64,000 bases of DNA from Nageia nagi (lineage: Eukaryota > Pinophyta): the NCBI GenBank assembly GCA_050084985.1, contig JBITNC010000002.1:5084001-5148000 (forward strand), written 5' to 3'. Below, one piece after another: positions 43,900 through 55,462 of this stretch. Position 1 is the stretch's first letter. Each line of letters starts with the position of its first letter. Below the pieces are notes generated by a model. The model made no database searches. It was not told where the DNA came from and worked only from the letters and a program-made list of their open reading frames with translations. Both the position numbers and the translations under genes were made by a program.

Positions 43900-45365
43900 A
43901 CATTGGGACTTATGATGATGAAGTCCAAATCATCAGAGTGAAGTGTACCAAAGAGATGAGTGCCTCCAAACCCGCTCCTGCTAAACATTGAAAGAGGTCG
44001 CCCTCGTGTTCTCAAAATCCCTCTATGAATAGGACTAGCCATGAAAGATCCCTCATCCAAGAAAGAAAAGTATATCAATAGGTGGCAGTGGCGGAGATGA
44101 AGAAGATGAAAGGGAGACCGAAGAAAAAAAGAAGAGAAGCAAGACGAGCACCAGGGTAAAGAAGTTGCCCTTGTTCAAACCACTCTGACCAAAGAAGTCA
44201 AGAAGATCAACAGAGGTCGAGTGTTGGTGCAGAGGCTCCCCCCCAAGCCAGCAACTGAACATCCAGATCTTGACTTGGATGCCTGCCTCAGAGCTCTGAG
44301 CATGAGTACAGCTCATGATGAAGAAATAGATCAGGACTTGAGATCTAAGGATGAAGAAGAGGAGCTCTTTGATGGGGAAAAGGTTAATAGAGTTGATACT
44401 TTTGTTTCTACTACTCGGAAAAAGATCTCCATCAGTCACTGTTACTCCAAGAAGAAACATTCTTAAAGGTCCGAGGACTGTATGATCGAGACATTTAAGA
44501 TGCCCGTCAGGTTGGGTCCTATAGCTCATAAGCACATTGTAACCCAGAATGTCGTTGTCATGGAACAAGAAGGCTATGAAGCAAAGGAGGTGAAGAGGCT
44601 GAAAAGGGAACTCACAGCTAGCAGAAAAATCATTAGGGAGTTCCAGACCATTAGCACCACCCTTGTCGACCTGAAGAAACAAGCCTCGTTCCATTAAGGA
44701 TGGGAGCTGATGAAGGACCAACTGAAGAAAGAGATGATGGAGACCATTGAGAAGTTATCTTCTCAAATATATAGCCTCCTCAAGGAAGGTGATGGGATTC
44801 GGGAACTCAAGTCCCAAATAATGGCACACCTCGAGAAGCTGGATGGTTATCTCCCAAACGTCACCCATCTACAGTAAATCTTTGCTGACAGACCCGAAAA
44901 ACTGGTCTACTCCCATGAGTTTATGTATCAGCACGATTGGCTAAAGCTTGCACTCAAGAAGTGCAATGCCATCTTGAAAAGTCAGGATCCCCTTGGGAAA
45001 GGAAGTAGAGGAGCAGATGAGTATGTATACCAGCTCAGATTTCAAGGGGAGGATATCAGAGTGCGTAGGAGAGAAGCAGTATTGGCAAAGGCCCAAAACC
45101 TAATCCAGGAGCATCTAGATGTCGAAGATCTTTGTTAAAGGCAAGGCATCCTATTCTCTATGAGAGGTAGATGGTCATCCGTAGATGTCAGATGCAGGCT
45201 ACATCCAAGCAGATTGAGGACTATTTTCGACAAAAAGGCAGCATCTTTGGCATGGTTTCCAGAGGAGTACGAAATACCACAGCATTCATGGAAGAGACCA
45301 TTGAGTTGTGCGGTCTCACCAATGAGGAGAGGAACTCTGCTAGTATCGAGTCAAATTTGGCCTAG
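43900..45365 (+). pseudogene. Decayed charged, coiled-coil-like coding relic, unknown family
   Basis: Successive plus frames (about 43900-44160, 44165-44466, 44482-44697, 44700-44876, 44923-45138, 45171-45365) read as one highly charged protein broken by stops and shifts. It starts with a basic K/R-rich region and an acidic D-E-E-E-E-L-F segment. Heptad-like K-E-V-K-R-L-K-R-E-L and L-K-D-Q-L-K-K-E-M stretches follow, then a more globular end (Y-Q-H-D-W-L-K-L-A; Q-I-E-D-Y-F-R-Q-K-G). About 400 residues in total. Codon-like composition persists after each break, so it was once coding. It may be an accessory ORF of a retroelement or a host gene fragment; I cannot tell. Confidence 0.5.
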
Positions 45366-46729
45366 ATATGATCCACTCGCAGATTTTGTCTACGATAATC
45401 TTTCTTTGTTTTAATGCATATTGATGGTGGTTGTTGTTTGTCAGACCTTATTTACTCAGTTTGACTGGTGTAGGGATGAGGTTTTGTTCCCGCCAGATCA
45501 AATCCGTCAGACTTATTAATGGTTATGATCGATGCAGGGATTGGGTTTTGCTCCTTTCAGTTTAGAACCCAAACATTTATTGCATATCTGATTTTCTTTT
45601 GTAGAGGTTAGAGATAGATTAAATGCATTGCAACTGTGGCATTTATATTTTGTCAGCTTTTAAATGCCACTTGCATATTTGTGTGAAAAATAAGATTTTG
45701 TATTGATATGCGTGTTGCGTGTGTGCACACCATATCAGAATTGATGCCTTTAGGGAAACACTTCTAGTGGCCTATTTATACTCCATTCGGGCCATTTAGA
45801 AAGGGATTTTTGCATACATAGGATTTTGCATAATGTTGATTGCATAAGATTATTGCATTTGCTAAAACTGAGGATTTTTGCACAAGGATTCGTTGCATAA
45901 GGGATTCTTTGCATATCATGGATGTATATCGTCGTATCTTTGCTTCATGTTGAATACCATATTGAGATCATTGCAATCAAGAAAGGAATGCTTCTGTTCA
46001 TGCTATGGAAGATCATTGTGAGTTTATTTCTTTCTGGAATAGTTCTATAAAGTTAATACTATGAAGATTTTCATTTGTGGGATCATGCATATTATCCTAT
46101 AAGATTCCCTTACTAGTTTGAGTGATTTTTACTGCTTAAGTCCATTTTCTTTAAAAATTGCAAGTTTTAAGAAAAGTTGATTGAATATCTTTCGAAGTGG
46201 TTTAAGTTGGTCACTGCATGGTTTGCACATAAGTGAATGTATTCTGGAGCATATAGCTTATCTCTATGTCATTCGGTTAGATTCATCTATTCACATGTTG
46301 TTCATTCCCCTTCACCCTATTCCATCCAATCTTACACCAAGACCCTATAGCTTCTTGCTCTCATCTAGTAGCAACTTGAGCCTTTTGCTATTTGTTGCCC
46401 GACTTGATAAGGGAATACATTTTTTTAATGAATCCGGAGATGACTTGCTGAGACACTGCATTGCTGGTAATGTCTTCATAAGTTTGTTATTCATATTTCT
46501 ATGCATTTATCCTTGCATTTGTGATCTTTCTTTGCTTTCGTTCACATCTGTAGTCTTTCCTCTTTGTGAAAAACGAATTCTGACGATGTATTTCCCTTGT
46601 ATACAGTTAACAACATGCATATTTGACCATTGTGCCCTAGTCCATATTCCATGTGAGCGCTTGGGGTAACCAGTCCTTTCAGGCGGAAACAAGTAACGCT
46701 ATTTCCTCCAAGTCTTGTACATGTTTTTG
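45366..46729. other. No gene seen
   Basis: T-rich plus-strand texture with many short words such as GCATA and TTTTGCAT repeated irregularly (45800-45920). This could be an LTR or 3' flank of the preceding relic. No LTR ends, primer site or coding similarity were found. Confidence 0.4.
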
Positions 46730-47180
46730 GCGAGGAAAGAAAAACATACCAACATCACAACAAACCCTTTTGGCTGATTCATAAAGATTTCAACATCTTA
46801 GTCACCATTGAGAAAAGCACTTTTTACATCAAGTCGAAGCACCTTCCATCCTTGAGCTGCTGAAAGAGCAAGAATTAATCTGACCGTAGCCATATTTGCT
46901 ACTAGTGCAAAGGTTTCCTCATAATCAATTCCATACTTTTGAACAAAACCCTTAGCAACCAACGTTGCCTTCTATTTCTCAATTTCACCCTCTGAATTGT
47001 ACTTGATCTTATAGATCCACTTGTTTCCAATTACATTCTTTGAGGATGAATCTGGAACTAAGTCCAAGGTTCAATTTTTATAAGCGCCTCATACTCCAAC
47101 TTCATAGCATCCATCCAACAAGCATGTTTAGATGCCTCCTTAAACATTGAAGGCTCATTATGATTGTTGATTTTAGCAAG
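46730..47180 (-). pseudogene. Copia RT N-terminal half
   Basis: Minus frames give E-P-S-M-F-K-E-A-S-K-H-A-C-W-M-D-A-M near 47150 and a G-I-D-Y-E-E-T-F-A block near 46920. Further left is [11 protein letters not shown] (46820), then the sequence leaves the family. The Y-V-D-D half is not present. This joins, across the Ty3 insertion, to the integrase part at 53147 onward. Confidence 0.8.
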
Positions 47181-47185
47181 GAGAG

Positions 47186-47562
47186 TGTTACGATGCTACA
47201 AATATGAAAAGGGAAATATTGCAAAAATGAAACGAATATCGATTTGAAACAGGAAAATGACAACTATCTAGTGGAAATAACAGAGCATGCGCTCATAAAT
47301 AGAACTCGAAATAGCAACAATAAGCAGTAAGGATAGGATTTTATTGAATAGTAACAGAATCACAGGGCGCTTCGAGGGGGCTAAAATAATGTTCAAGATC
47401 CATTTCTCCACACACTTCTATCTATTTATAATAAACTAACCCTAACCCTAATAGTAATGCAAAATCGAGCCCCACCCTTACAATCACGGTTTACAATATA
47501 GGCCAACAATTTAATAAAATACTAATACTAACACTAAAATGTTAGGATGTGAGATCCTAACA
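47186..47562 (-). repeat. 3' LTR of Ty3 chromovirus
   Basis: On minus it starts TGTTAGGATCTCACATCC and ends GTAACA. It holds an extra segment (around 47268-47288) absent from the 5' LTR and lacks one present there (52940-52960). CCCTAACCCTAA in it is LTR sequence, not a telomere. Confidence 0.92.
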
Positions 47563-47589
47563 TGCCACCCCTCTTGGGATGAAGCTTTG

Positions 47590-48837
47590 TCCTCAAAGCT
47601 TGAAGTGTGGAAACTGTTGCTGCAGCTGATGAAGTATTTGCCATGTTGCATCTTCTGGTGCCATGCCTTGCCACTACACAAGGACTTCTGTGATGGAGCA
47701 ATTACGAAGCTGCCATGAACATTGATCCAGAACTACCTCAGGTACAACTGTCATTGATCCATCCTCCACCAACTCAGGTAATTGTGTCTGAACCCGAACC
47801 TCCGATCCAACCACTTTCTTGAGACAAGAGACATGAAACACTGGCTGAATCTTGAAAGGAGCAGGAAGCTTCAGTTTGTATGCAGCTAGGCCAATGCGCT
47901 ATAACACCTTGTAAGGACCATAAAACTTTGGGGCCAATTTTTGAGGGCCTTTTATTTTTAAGGATTTCTGGCGATAAGGTTGCAGCCTCACAAAGACCAT
48001 GTCATCTACTTGGAACTCCCTTTCCACACATTGCTGATCAGCCTATTGTTTCATACGGTGTTGGGCTACCTGAAGGTTATCCTTGAGCAAACGAAGAATA
48101 TCATCCCAAGTAAATAGAGCTGAGTAAACTGCCTGAACTTTACTGGTACCTGCAACATACGAGGTGACTGTTGGTGGAGCTTGATCATACACGGCTTCAT
48201 AGGGAATCATCTTGCTAGCAGAATGATAAGATGTATTATACCACCCATCAGCCAAGGGAAGCCATCGTACCCAATGCACAAGTTGTGCTGAAGCAAAACA
48301 ACGTAAATATGTTTCCAAACATTTGTTGACAATTTCAGTCTGACCATCAGTTTGCGAGTGATATGCTGAGCTCATGTTTAGTTGGGTACCTTGTAGCTTA
48401 AAAAGCTCTTGCCAAAACTGGCTTGTAAAAGTGGGATCACGATCACTAACAATCGTCTCTGGCATGCCATGTAGTTTGAAAATTGTATCCAGGAATAATT
48501 GTGCCACTATCACTGCCTTGTAGGGATGAGCCAATGAACCAAAATGAGCATATTTGGATAACCGATCAACCACCACTAGAATAACTAATTTACCATTGGA
48601 TTTAGAAAGGCCTTCAATGAAATCCATTGAGATATCGGTCCATGTACAGGTAGGTATGGGAAAAAGTTGAAGGAGTCCCGAAGTACCCATTGTCTCACCC
48701 TTTTGTCGTTGACACACATCACAAGCTAGCACAAACTGCTTGATATCCAATTTCATACTTGCCCAATAAAACGATAGTGCCACCTGCTTATAAGTTTTCA
48801 AAAATCCGTCATGTCCTGATGTAGGTGTAGAATGCAA
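47590..48837 (-). pseudogene. Ty3 integrase with chromodomain-like C-terminus
   Basis: The main frame (48837-48043) opens with H-S-T-P-T-S-G-H-D-G-F-L-K-T and the zinc-finger end C-D-V-C-Q-R-Q-K-G. The catalytic core has D-I-S-M-D-F-I-E-G-L, V-S-D-R-D-P-T-F and a Q-T-D-G-Q-T-E-I-V-N block, so the D,D,E triad is present. After a stop it continues with the G-P-Y basic domain. At about 47780-47610 comes E-V-L-V-x-W-Q-G-M-A-P-E-D-A-T-W, a chromodomain-type ending with one internal stop. Chromodomains steer chromovirus insertion toward heterochromatin. Confidence 0.85.
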
Positions 48838-50354
48838 TTCGGCATAGTATTTCTGATTTACATTTTGAATGAGATAGTAACAAAATTCGGCCTTTGAATC
48901 TCAAAATACCATCATGCCATGTGTGGTGTGGTTTACTCGTGGGGTCTTGAGTGATCTGTTTTAAGAATTTTTGGGTGGAGCTATCCTCTGCCCACTCTTG
49001 TTTAACTTTATCCAACCATTGAGGAATAGGAGACGAAAAAGCTTGCAGTGCTACTTGATCTTTAAATTTTCTGGACAGAGCATCGGCAACCACATTCTCC
49101 TTACCTTTACGGTATACTATTTCATAATCATACCCCAATAGTTTGGTCACCCATTTTTGTTGCTCAGGCGTAGAAATGCGTTACTCAATGAAAAATTTCA
49201 AACTATGATGATCCGTGAGGATGATGAAATAGCGACCAATGAGATATGGTCTCCAACGTTGAACTACATGAATGATGGCAAGCATTTCTTTTTCATAAGT
49301 AGATTTACCCAAATTTTTTCCAAAGAGTGCTCTACTAGTGAATGCCAAGGGACACCCCTCTTGCATCAATATTGCCCCGATTCCTACTCCACAAGCATCA
49401 CTTTCTATCACAAAGGTTTTAGAAAAATCTGGCATTGCTAATACTGGGGTGGTACACATCGCCTCCTTGAGCTTAAGGAAAGCTACCTTAGCTTGAGGGG
49501 ACCATTGGAATGCATTCTTTTTCAACAACATGGTTAGAGGTGCTGCAATCTTGCCATAATCCTTCACAAATTTTCTATATTAGCCTATCAACCCCAAGAA
49601 TCTTCGGAGACTTTTCAAAGATGTAGGAATAGACCAATTCTGCATGTCAATAATTTTTTGTGGATCCACCTTAACTCCCTCTTTGGATATAAGATGGCCT
49701 AAGTAGTCAATTTTCCTCTTGCCGAATAAACATTTTGATTTTTTTGCATATAGTTGGTGTTCCTTCAAAATTTGTAAGGTTTGGTCAACATGTGCCATAT
49801 GTTCTTGCCATGTCTTACTGTAGATCAAGATATCATCAAAGAAAACTAAAATGAACTTCCTGAGGAACAGACAAAACACCTGATTCATTAAACTTTGAAA
49901 TGTGGATGGAGCATTTGTGAGACCAAAAGGCATGACCAGCAACTCATAATGGCCCTCATGGGTGTGAAATGCAATTTTTGGTATATCCTCCTTGAGGCGG
50001 ATTTGGTGATACCTAGATCATAGGTCCAACTTGGAAAAATATCTTGCCCCATGTAGTTCATCCAATAATTCATCAATGACCGGGATGGGAAATTTGTCCT
50101 TGATGGTAATTTTGTTGAGGGCCTTGAAATCCACACATACGCCATGAACCATCTTTCTTATGAACCAATATAATTGGAGAAGAATATGGGCTTACACTAG
50201 GTCGGATTACTCCTGCATCCAACAATTCTTTAACCAATTTTTCAATTTCATTTTTCTGTAAACAAGGATACCGATAAGGACGAATGTTTGGTGGGTGACT
50301 TCCCGGCAGCAATCGGATAGCATGATCATGTGATTGCTGGGGTGGTAAGCCCAT
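48809..50354 (-). pseudogene. Ty3 reverse transcriptase-RNase H
   Basis: RT starts about 50354 with L-L-P-G-S-H-P-P-N-I-R-P-Y-R-Y-P and has [11 protein letters not shown]. After frameshifts comes M-P-F-G-L-T-N-A-P-S-T-F-Q and the catalytic F-F-D-D-I-L-I-Y-S (about 49835). RNase H (49567-49181) shows V-I-E-S-D-A-C-G-V-G-I-G-A-I-L, E-K-E-M-L-A-I and T-D-H-H-S-L-K. Then A-D-A-L-S-R-K-F marks the RNase H/integrase border. Stops near 49580, 49190 and 49943-50000 break the frame. Confidence 0.88.
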
Positions 50355-50547
50355 TGGTTCCTCAAGGTACTTGAATGCTTACTTAAGATGGGCTGCAGAT
50401 CCTTAGGCTCTATGACTTCTGATTCAGTGATTGATAAAAAGTATAATTGTGGCAGCATCCCTTTTCCAATTTTCCGTAGGATCTTTTCCATGCGATGTGA
50501 GCTCATAATTTGTACAGGTCCACCTGTGATCCCCTAAGAGTATGCTC

Positions 50548-50847
50548 TTATTCATCTATCTTGAAAGTCATCCATAGCTCTGCAAAATTCCACTGCACGG
50601 TGCCCAAAGTCCTCAACCTTTGTACCCCCAAAACTATATCATATCCCCCAAGTGGTAAAACGTACATGTCGCTTTTCAAAGTATAAAGGTCCATGCTCAG
50701 TTTGACATTGTGACATGTGCCTTTACATGCTATTTTTCCTCCATTACCAACCATAACCTCAAAGTTATTGGTAAGATGGAAGTAACAGTCAACAACCTTA
50801 GCCACCCGTGGATCAATCAAATTATGAGTACTTCCCAAATCCAACAA
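50548..50847 (-). pseudogene. Ty3 protease
   Basis: The frame begins L-D-L-G-S-T-H-N-L-I-D, where the usual active site is D-x-G-[ST]-T-H-N. It ends with L-G-G-Y-D-I-V-L-G-V-Q-R-L and T-V-Q-W-N-F, the closing block of plant Ty3 proteases. It is separated from gag by a stop and a short gap. Confidence 0.8.
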
Positions 50848-50849
50848 TA

Positions 50850-51986
50850 TTATGAGAGGGTCTTTTTAAAAAACTCTTTGACTTTCATAGTTTGAGAGGT
50901 AGTAATTCCTGCCAATGCATTGTAAGAGACAATCGAAACCTCCTCATCTAGAGTTTCTTTTGTAGCCTCTTCTGGTGCACACTCATATTCCTCCTCACTA
51001 GGAGCATCAGCATCAAGCAAATATAACTTTTGTTGAGTACAACGATGACCACGAACAAATTTCTCATCACAATTATAGCACAAACCCTTCTTTCGACGTT
51101 CTTCCATTTCCTCCCATGTCAACTTCTTAGTTTGCATTGTGCGATTCGATGGTGAGGCACTTGTGTTATTAGAGGAATGGAAAATAGTATGTGTTTTTGT
51201 GAATGGGGGTCTTGCATTTCGTCGATGAGCACTGGTTTTATCTTCAGCGAGCTTTGCCAAAGCAATAGCATCCATCATAGTTTTGGGATTAAACATTTTG
51301 ACCTCTGGTTTAATTTCTTCCTTTAATCCACTGATAAAACAACTTGTGAAAAATGCATCGTCCAACCCCTCTGTGTGATTTGCCAATTTCTCAAACTGAT
51401 TTTGGTATTCTTTGACTGTTGTAGTTTGATGTAACTTGGTCAATGCTCCTGTGAAATCTTCATAGTCACTAAGACCAAAACGGATAAATAATTGCTGAGT
51501 AAATTCATCCCATGAAGGAGCAGGATGCATTTTTGAGTACCACTGGTGCCATTGGAGAGCCTCACGGTCCAAATGAAAAGTTGCCATGCGCACCTTCAAA
51601 TCCTCTAGAATTTGGTTCAATGTGAAATACTATCCGACCTTATAAATCCAACCAATGGGATTATCTCCATCAAATTGGAGAAAATCCAATTTGGTTGTGC
51701 AGGGAAGAATGAAACCACCTTTTTAGCCCTGAAAGTTTTGATGATACCCTTGTGGATTTCCTAACTGCCCTGATTACTGTGAACTGGATGTATTGTTGGT
51801 ATGACTAAGACTTAGTTGAACACTATCACATTTATTGTCAAAGGTTTGTATTTGGGTTTGTATTTGTTGGATTTCTGCCCTGAATGTACTGGTAAGTGTA
51901 TCTGCCATTTGTTGGATCATAGTTTGAAATGTCATCATGGTAGGATCAGCTTGTGCTGCTGTTTCGGATCTTGTTTTAGGTGTCAT
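50850..51986 (-). pseudogene. Ty3 gag
   Basis: The start is ATG 51986 (M-T-P-K-T-R-S-E) with a Gln/Met-rich coiled stretch. It is broken near 51774 and 51620, then runs openly for about 256 residues. The gag core has L-D-R-E-A-L-Q-W-H-Q-W and L-F-I-R-F-G, with E-F-T-Q-Q between, then K-L-H-Q-T-T-T-V-K-E-Y and F-I-S-G-L-K-E-E-I. The knuckle is C-Y-N-C-D-E-K-F-V-R-G-H-R-C. All hallmarks of a plant chromovirus gag are present. Confidence 0.88.
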
Positions 51987-52763
51987 TTTTGAAAATGGCT
52001 ATTTTTAAAAGTGATATTTCTAGAAACTACTATTTTTAGAAAGTGCCCGAAAAGACGAACACAATGGGCTAGGTCTCTTGATGATGATTTTCGGACTCCT
52101 AGACTTTTTTTTTGTCTGTGGGTCTGTTTTTTTTTATGTCTGTGGGTCTTTTTTTTTTTTTAAACATCTGTGGGTCTGTCTGCTTTTGTTAAAAACTACT
52201 AAAATGGTACAGATTTTTAGTTATTTAGCTTTGAAGTTTTTACTGCCTCTAAACTGCTATTTTTGGTAGCTCTGAAAAACTACCTGTCATACATTCTGCT
52301 TCCCGAATCAAGGTTTTTTATGTGAAGGAATGATTCTAGGGTAAGGATTATCTACTCTCTAGGCTTGTCTAAACACCCCTCCTTTCCAACTTTCGCAAGG
52401 AAAGAGGCTGCAAAGATGGCTTCTATGACAAGTAACTTTCCAGCGGCACTTGCTGGTGCACTATAGTTTACAGACGGTCGACACAACTTCCTACCTAGTT
52501 TCCGTTTATAGCCTAGATAGTCTTCGATATACCTTTCGGTACGTGGAGTCCTCCATGTAGGGTTATGTCTGAGGCCTAAGTATTGCGTAGAGTTTTTTGC
52601 ACCTCACTTCACACAACTTTATGGGCAAGTGTGCTTAGCCAAAAATGATAGATCCTCCTAGATATTTTAAAACCCCCGATACATGGTTTCTAGCTTAGAC
52701 CTCTAAGAAAAAAAAAATATTTTTTTGCAGCAGAATGGCCCTGGAAAGAGCTCTAATACCAGA

Positions 52764-53141
52764 TTTTACGATGCTACAAAAATGAAAAGAGAAATATTGC
52801 AAAAATGAAACAAATATCGATTTGAAACAGGAAAACAGAGCATGCGCTGATAAATAGAACTCGAAATAGCAACAATAAGCAGTTAAAGATAGGATTTTAC
52901 TGAATAGTAACAGAATCACTGGCCACTTCGAGGGGGCTACCTCCTTACAACTCCGAAAATGAAAAATAATGTTCAAGACCCATTTCTCCACACATTTCTA
53001 TCTATTTATAATAAACTAACCCTAACCCTAATAGTAATGCAAAATCGGGCCCCGCCCTTACAATCAATTTTACAATATAGGCCGACAATTTAATAAAATA
53101 CTAATACTAACACTAAAATGTTAGAATGTGGGATCCTATCA
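52764..53141 (-). repeat. 5' LTR of Ty3 chromovirus
   Basis: It pairs with 47186-47562. On minus it starts TGATAGGATCCCACATTC. The expected final CA has become AA just before the primer site. It is flanked on the right by GAGAG. Confidence 0.92.
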
Positions 53142-53146
53142 GAGAG

Positions 53147-55462
53147 ACTAATTCAAAGTCATGCTTCTAGTTATCATCTGAGTTAGAGAATTTTGCTCTA
53201 AAGGTGACTTAATTGAAGATATATCCAACCACTTAGGAATTTCTGATGAGGCTTTAAAGATATCATTTGAAGAAGAGCCAATAAGAACTTCATTGAACTT
53301 GACATCCCTTGAAAAAAAAACAGATTTTGCTGAAAGAGAGTAGGGCCTATACCCTCTATGATGACTATCATATCCCACAAAGATGAATTTTTTTTACTTA
53401 TTATCCAACTTCTTCCTTTTATCAAAAATTATAAAAGAAAATGCTTCACATCCAAAGACCTTTAGATGTGAGATATCAGGTTTCTTTCATGTCCATGCCT
53501 CATATGGAGTTTTCCCTTCAACTACTTTTGTGGGACACCTATTAAAGGTATAGATAGCAGTGCTCATAGTTTCACCCCATAAAAACTGAGAAAGATTACC
53601 CATCATGCATATAGCCATCTCCATTATGGTCCTATTCTTCCTTTTTGCAACACCATTTTGTTGCGTTGCGGAGTATAAAGGATAGTAAACTGCCTTTTGG
53701 TCTCATGCTTTGCACAAAAGTCGTTGAACTCATTACTTACATATTCACCCCCATTATCTGACCTTAGCATCTTGAACTTCAGATTGGTTTGATTTTCAAC
53801 TAAGGCCATGAACTCCTTGAACATATCAAAGGTTTGATTTTTATGCTCTAATAGATACCCAAAAGTCATCCTACTAAAGTTATCAATAAAAGTAAGGACA
53901 TAAGATGCACCTCCAAGAGACTTAGTTTGAAAAGGACCCATCAAATCTGAGTGAATCAATTGGAGAGGTTGAGATGCCCTAGTTGCCTTGTCTTTCTCAA
54001 ATTTTTGCCTTTTCATCTTCTCTAGGATGCAATTTTCACAAAGGCCGATGGAGGGTGAAATACAAGGCAATCCTTTCATAAGATCTTGATCCTTCATGAG
54101 TTGAATACTCTTGTGGTTTGGGTGGCCTAAACGTTGATTCCAAAGGTTGCCTTTAGAACAAACATTTGAGGCAAGGCACAACTTAGTAGGCACTTGATCA
54201 ACAATGTAAAGGTCATTTTTAACTGATCTTTTTATCAAGGTGGCAAACCCTTTCCTTAAACTCCATGAGTTCGAATTAAACTCAAAGGTATATCCTTTCC
54301 TTGCAATTTGAATAAAAGACAAAAGATTCATCCCTAACTTAGGCACAAAAAGCACATTTTCAATCACCTTCCCATGCATCAAGATGCTTCCAATCCCTAG
54401 AACTTCTAGCATAGAGTTATCACCTATTATTACCGCATCCTTCTTATGTTTGTAAAAGTTCTCAAACTTATTCCTTTCAAAGCTCATATGATTAGCGTAA
54501 CCTGAATCTCCAACCCAATCATTTGTAAAAGTATGAGACTTAGAATAAAGAGCACAAACATAAACACCTTTCTTATTCTTATTTCCTTTGAAGTTGTTCA
54601 CATTATCTTTGCCTTTGCCATTTTCCTCCCTCTTTTTCTTGAAGCAATGGTTCTTTTTGTGACTAAAGATGCCATAATAGTTACAATTTTCGTCAAATGT
54701 TTCCTTAAGCACATGAGGTTTGTTTGACTTTCCTTTGTGATCATAATGATTGTTGTCGAACTTCTTTACATTTCTCCTAGGATGAGCATGAGGGTTCTTA
54801 TGATTTCTGAACTTCTTGAAATGAGTCGACATAGTTGCACCTAAAGCAATGTTTTTCTCCTTTGGAGAAGAAATCAACACCTTCTTGCTGATGGTCTCTT
54901 CATGTTTCAAGAGAAGTCTAGAAAGATTCTCTAAAGAGAAGACTTCATCTTCATCATCAAGCCTAGTCTCAATAATAGTCACGAAGTGACTAAACTTAGT
55001 TGAGAGGCTTTGCAAGATGATGAACACTATAAATTCATCATTAATCCAATTACACCCACAATTTACAAGCTGAGTCCTGAGATCTATAATCTTATTCAAG
55101 TAGATTGCCACATCTTCATCATCCTCTTAACAAGATTGCAAGAGTTTTTAAAGTACGATGTACCTCCTTGAAAATTTAGACCCAAAGTAGATCTTCTTAA
55201 ACCTATTCCAAGCTTCTTTGGCAGATGTTGAGGTCAAAATCATGAGGAGAACTTCATCTGAAACTGCCCTAAAGATCATAGAAGTTGTCAACTCATTCTT
55301 GTTGTTATAGACCTCCAATGCATTAGCTTATGTTGGGGTAACTTGATTCTCATTTATGATTTGCCAAAGCTTGTGTGCTTGAAGTTCCGCTTTCATCCTT
55401 GGTTTTCAAATACCATAATTGGAACCATCAAGGATATGCTTAGGTGCAAAGGAATCTCCCAT
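53147..55462 (-). pseudogene. Copia gag-protease-integrase
   Basis: Gag starts at ATG 55462 (M-G-D-S-F-A-P-K-H-I-L-D-G-S-N-Y). It has stops near 55420, 55330 and 55130, then an open stretch of 495 residues (55111-53624). In it are a knuckle-like C-x2-Y..H..C (first pair altered), protease W-V-G-D-S-G-Y-A-N-H-M, pre-integrase L-W-N-Q-R-L-G-H-P-N-H-K, and finger H..H..C-x2-C (C-E-N-C-I-L-E-K). The integrase core follows (S-D-L-M-G-P-F, F-I-D-N-F-S-R, S-D-N-G-G-E-Y). After a shift near 53630 come P-Y-E-A-W and K-F-I-F-V-G-Y at 53520-53370, ending at the Ty3 insertion. Confidence 0.88.

Larger units (their letters stand above)
47186..53141 (-). mobile_element. Ty3/gypsy chromovirus, near full length, defective
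   Basis: 5' LTR 52764-53141, 3' LTR 47186-47562 (about 377 bp each), TSD GAGAG on both sides. The primer site TGGTATTAGAGC is on minus at 52761-52750 and the polypurine tract CCCAAGAGGGGTGGCA lies just right of 47562. Gene order gag, protease, RT, RNase H, integrase, chromodomain-like end. The total of about 5.96 kb with short LTRs suits small plant chromoviruses such as the Reina clade; the clade is a guess from size and layout. The LTRs differ by two sizeable indels and scattered substitutions, and the frames carry several stops. Confidence 0.93.

Noticed and set aside
44053-44721. 222-residue minus-strand frame with a Ser-rich end
   Set aside because: Its complement carries the charged heptad-like plus-strand frames with coding texture. 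The Ser-rich end comes from a GAA/GAG-rich plus strand.
46181-46669. 162-residue plus-strand hydrophobic frame
   Set aside because: T-rich region with no motif, no homologous partner in the window, and no splice or start context that would support a gene.
47446-47465. Telomere-like CCCTAACCCTAA, also near 53025
   Set aside because: Only two units, present at the same place in both LTRs of the chromovirus; it is LTR sequence.
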